DNA of 64,000 nt, from positions 1 through 64,000 of the forward strand of contig CAMHUC010000006.1 in the NCBI GenBank assembly GCA_946188155.1, read 5' to 3'. Origin of the DNA: an uncultured bacterium. GTDB taxonomy: Bacteria; Bacteroidota; Bacteroidia; Bacteroidales; Bacteroidaceae. The translations under genes and the position numbers were made by a program. Below are positions 63,451 to 64,000 of the stretch, one piece after another (position 1 is the stretch's first letter; every line of letters begins with the position of its first letter). The notes beneath the pieces were generated by a model that saw nothing but the letters and a program-made list of their open reading frames with translations, ran no database searches and had not been told where the DNA came from.

Positions 63451-64000
63451 TTATTCTTCAATTCCACCATTTTTCTTTGCCGTGGAGAGCAGGCCGCAGG
63501 CCGCCAGGATGTCCTGCCCGCGACTGGCCCGTATGGTAGTGAAGATGCCGTGGGCAGTCAGGTAGTCGCGCAGGGCCTCCATGCGCTTCTCGTCGCTGCC
63601 GGGCAGGTCAACCCCCGGCACCTCGTGGAAGCGGATCAGGTTGACACGGCAGTCCAGGCCCCTGAGTAGCCTGGCTATTTCACGGGCATAGGTCGGCGTG
63701 TCGTTAAGGCCGGCAAAGCAGATATACTCGAATGAGCAGCGGCGCTGATGGCTGAAGTCATACTGGCGTAGCAGGGCCACGGTGTCGGCGATGCTCATCT
63801 GGTGCTCGGCAGGCATGAGCGACAGGCGCTGCTCCGGTATAGGCGAGTGCATCGAGATGGCCACGTGGCACTCGCTCTCGTCGAGGAAGCGCTTCAGCTT
63901 GTCCTTCACGCCTACGCTGCTCACGGTGATGCGCCTCGGGCTCCAAGCCAGTCCGTAGTCGGCCGTCAGTATCTCCGTGGCTCTCAGCACGGCATCGAGA
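63451..64000 (-). CDS. rlmN: 23S rRNA/tRNA adenine-C2 methyltransferase (partial)
   Basis: The 3' part of rlmN runs off the window end (5' end missing). RlmN is the radical-SAM enzyme that methylates A2503 of 23S rRNA. Visible are LRATEILTADYGLAWSPRRI, TVSSVGVKDKLKRF, HVAISMHSP, RRCSFEYICFAGLNDTP, VNLIRFHEVPG and the C-terminal RGQDILAACGLL with the methyl-carrying cysteine. The radical-SAM CxxxCxxC motif must lie beyond the window. Confidence 0.92.
   Translation of the reverse strand, partial: LDAVLRATEILTADYGLAWSPRRITVSSVGVKDKLKRFLDESECHVAISMHSPIPEQRLSLMPAEHQMSIADTVALLRQYDFSHQRRCSFEYICFAGLNDTPTYAREIARLLRGLDCRVNLIRFHEVPGVDLPGSDEKRMEALRDYLTAHGIFTTIRASRGQDILAACGLLSTAKKNGGIEE

Overview
The window looks like a chromosomal segment of a Bacteroidales bacterium, most likely Prevotella or a close relative. 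The reasons are the many promoters of the Bacteroidetes type (TTTG about 20 bp upstream of TAnnTTTG, e.g. 9888-9919, 12563-12594, 42714-42745, 53941-53972), the absence of convincing sigma70-type promoters, and the gene content: PorT-like barrel, CHU_C-type C-terminal domain, Reg_prop/Y_Y_Y sensors, TonB-linked barrel, secG and lptE neighbourhood, GH31 and GH2 enzymes. No rRNA, tRNA or CRISPR array was seen.

Layout. 0-0.9 kb: relic of an IS21-type transposase and a large palindrome. 1-8 kb: outer-membrane barrel and LysM genes, a small CHU_C-like protein, uvrA behind an array of heptamers, an AraC regulator. 7.7-18.9 kb: carbohydrate block with an MFS sugar transporter, two tandem sensor proteins lacking parts of the usual hybrid kinase, and a GH31 alpha-xylosidase-like enzyme. 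18.9-24.8 kb: AAA-ATPase/PD-(D/E)XK protein, repeats, an OhrR-like regulator with a ferritin-like protein, a TonB-linked barrel. 25-26.3 kb: broken AlbA/Schlafen-type gene.

26.3-42.1 kb is the accessory heart of the window. Nine tightly packed minus-strand genes (27123-41782) plus a small satellite gene (26344-26883) form a defence-type island: DUF4007 protein, large P-loop ATPase, DndC-like PAPS-reductase-family protein, PLD-helicase, a 78-aa protein, DndD-like SMC ATPase, a 204-aa unknown, a second hookless DndD-like ATPase, and two proteins with a domain resembling the sulfur-binding (phosphorothioate-reading) domain of ScoMcrA-type enzymes. DndC/DndD-like putative writers and SBD-like putative readers sit together without DndFGH or a recognisable nuclease, which suggests an uncharacterised DNA-sulfur-related defence system. 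Its roughly 280-nt leader holds interleaved inverted repeats.

42.2-64 kb returns to mostly core genes: a possible small RNA, GH2 beta-galactosidase-like enzyme, lipoprotein hydrolase, deoD, pyrK-pyrD, amidohydrolase, XRE regulator, holA, Nif3-like and zinc-ribbon proteins, azlCD, secG, a sigma54 activator fused in frame to an LptE-like lipoprotein, a flippase-like membrane protein, a PdxA homologue with missing metal ligands, and the 3' part of rlmN.

Non-coding structure is rich: three hairpins built from 8-9 bp tandem repeats next to GC-alternating boxes, two 21-bp tandem arrays that accompany two of them, a MITE-like 747-bp element with nested palindromes, and two heptamer arrays at gene starts.
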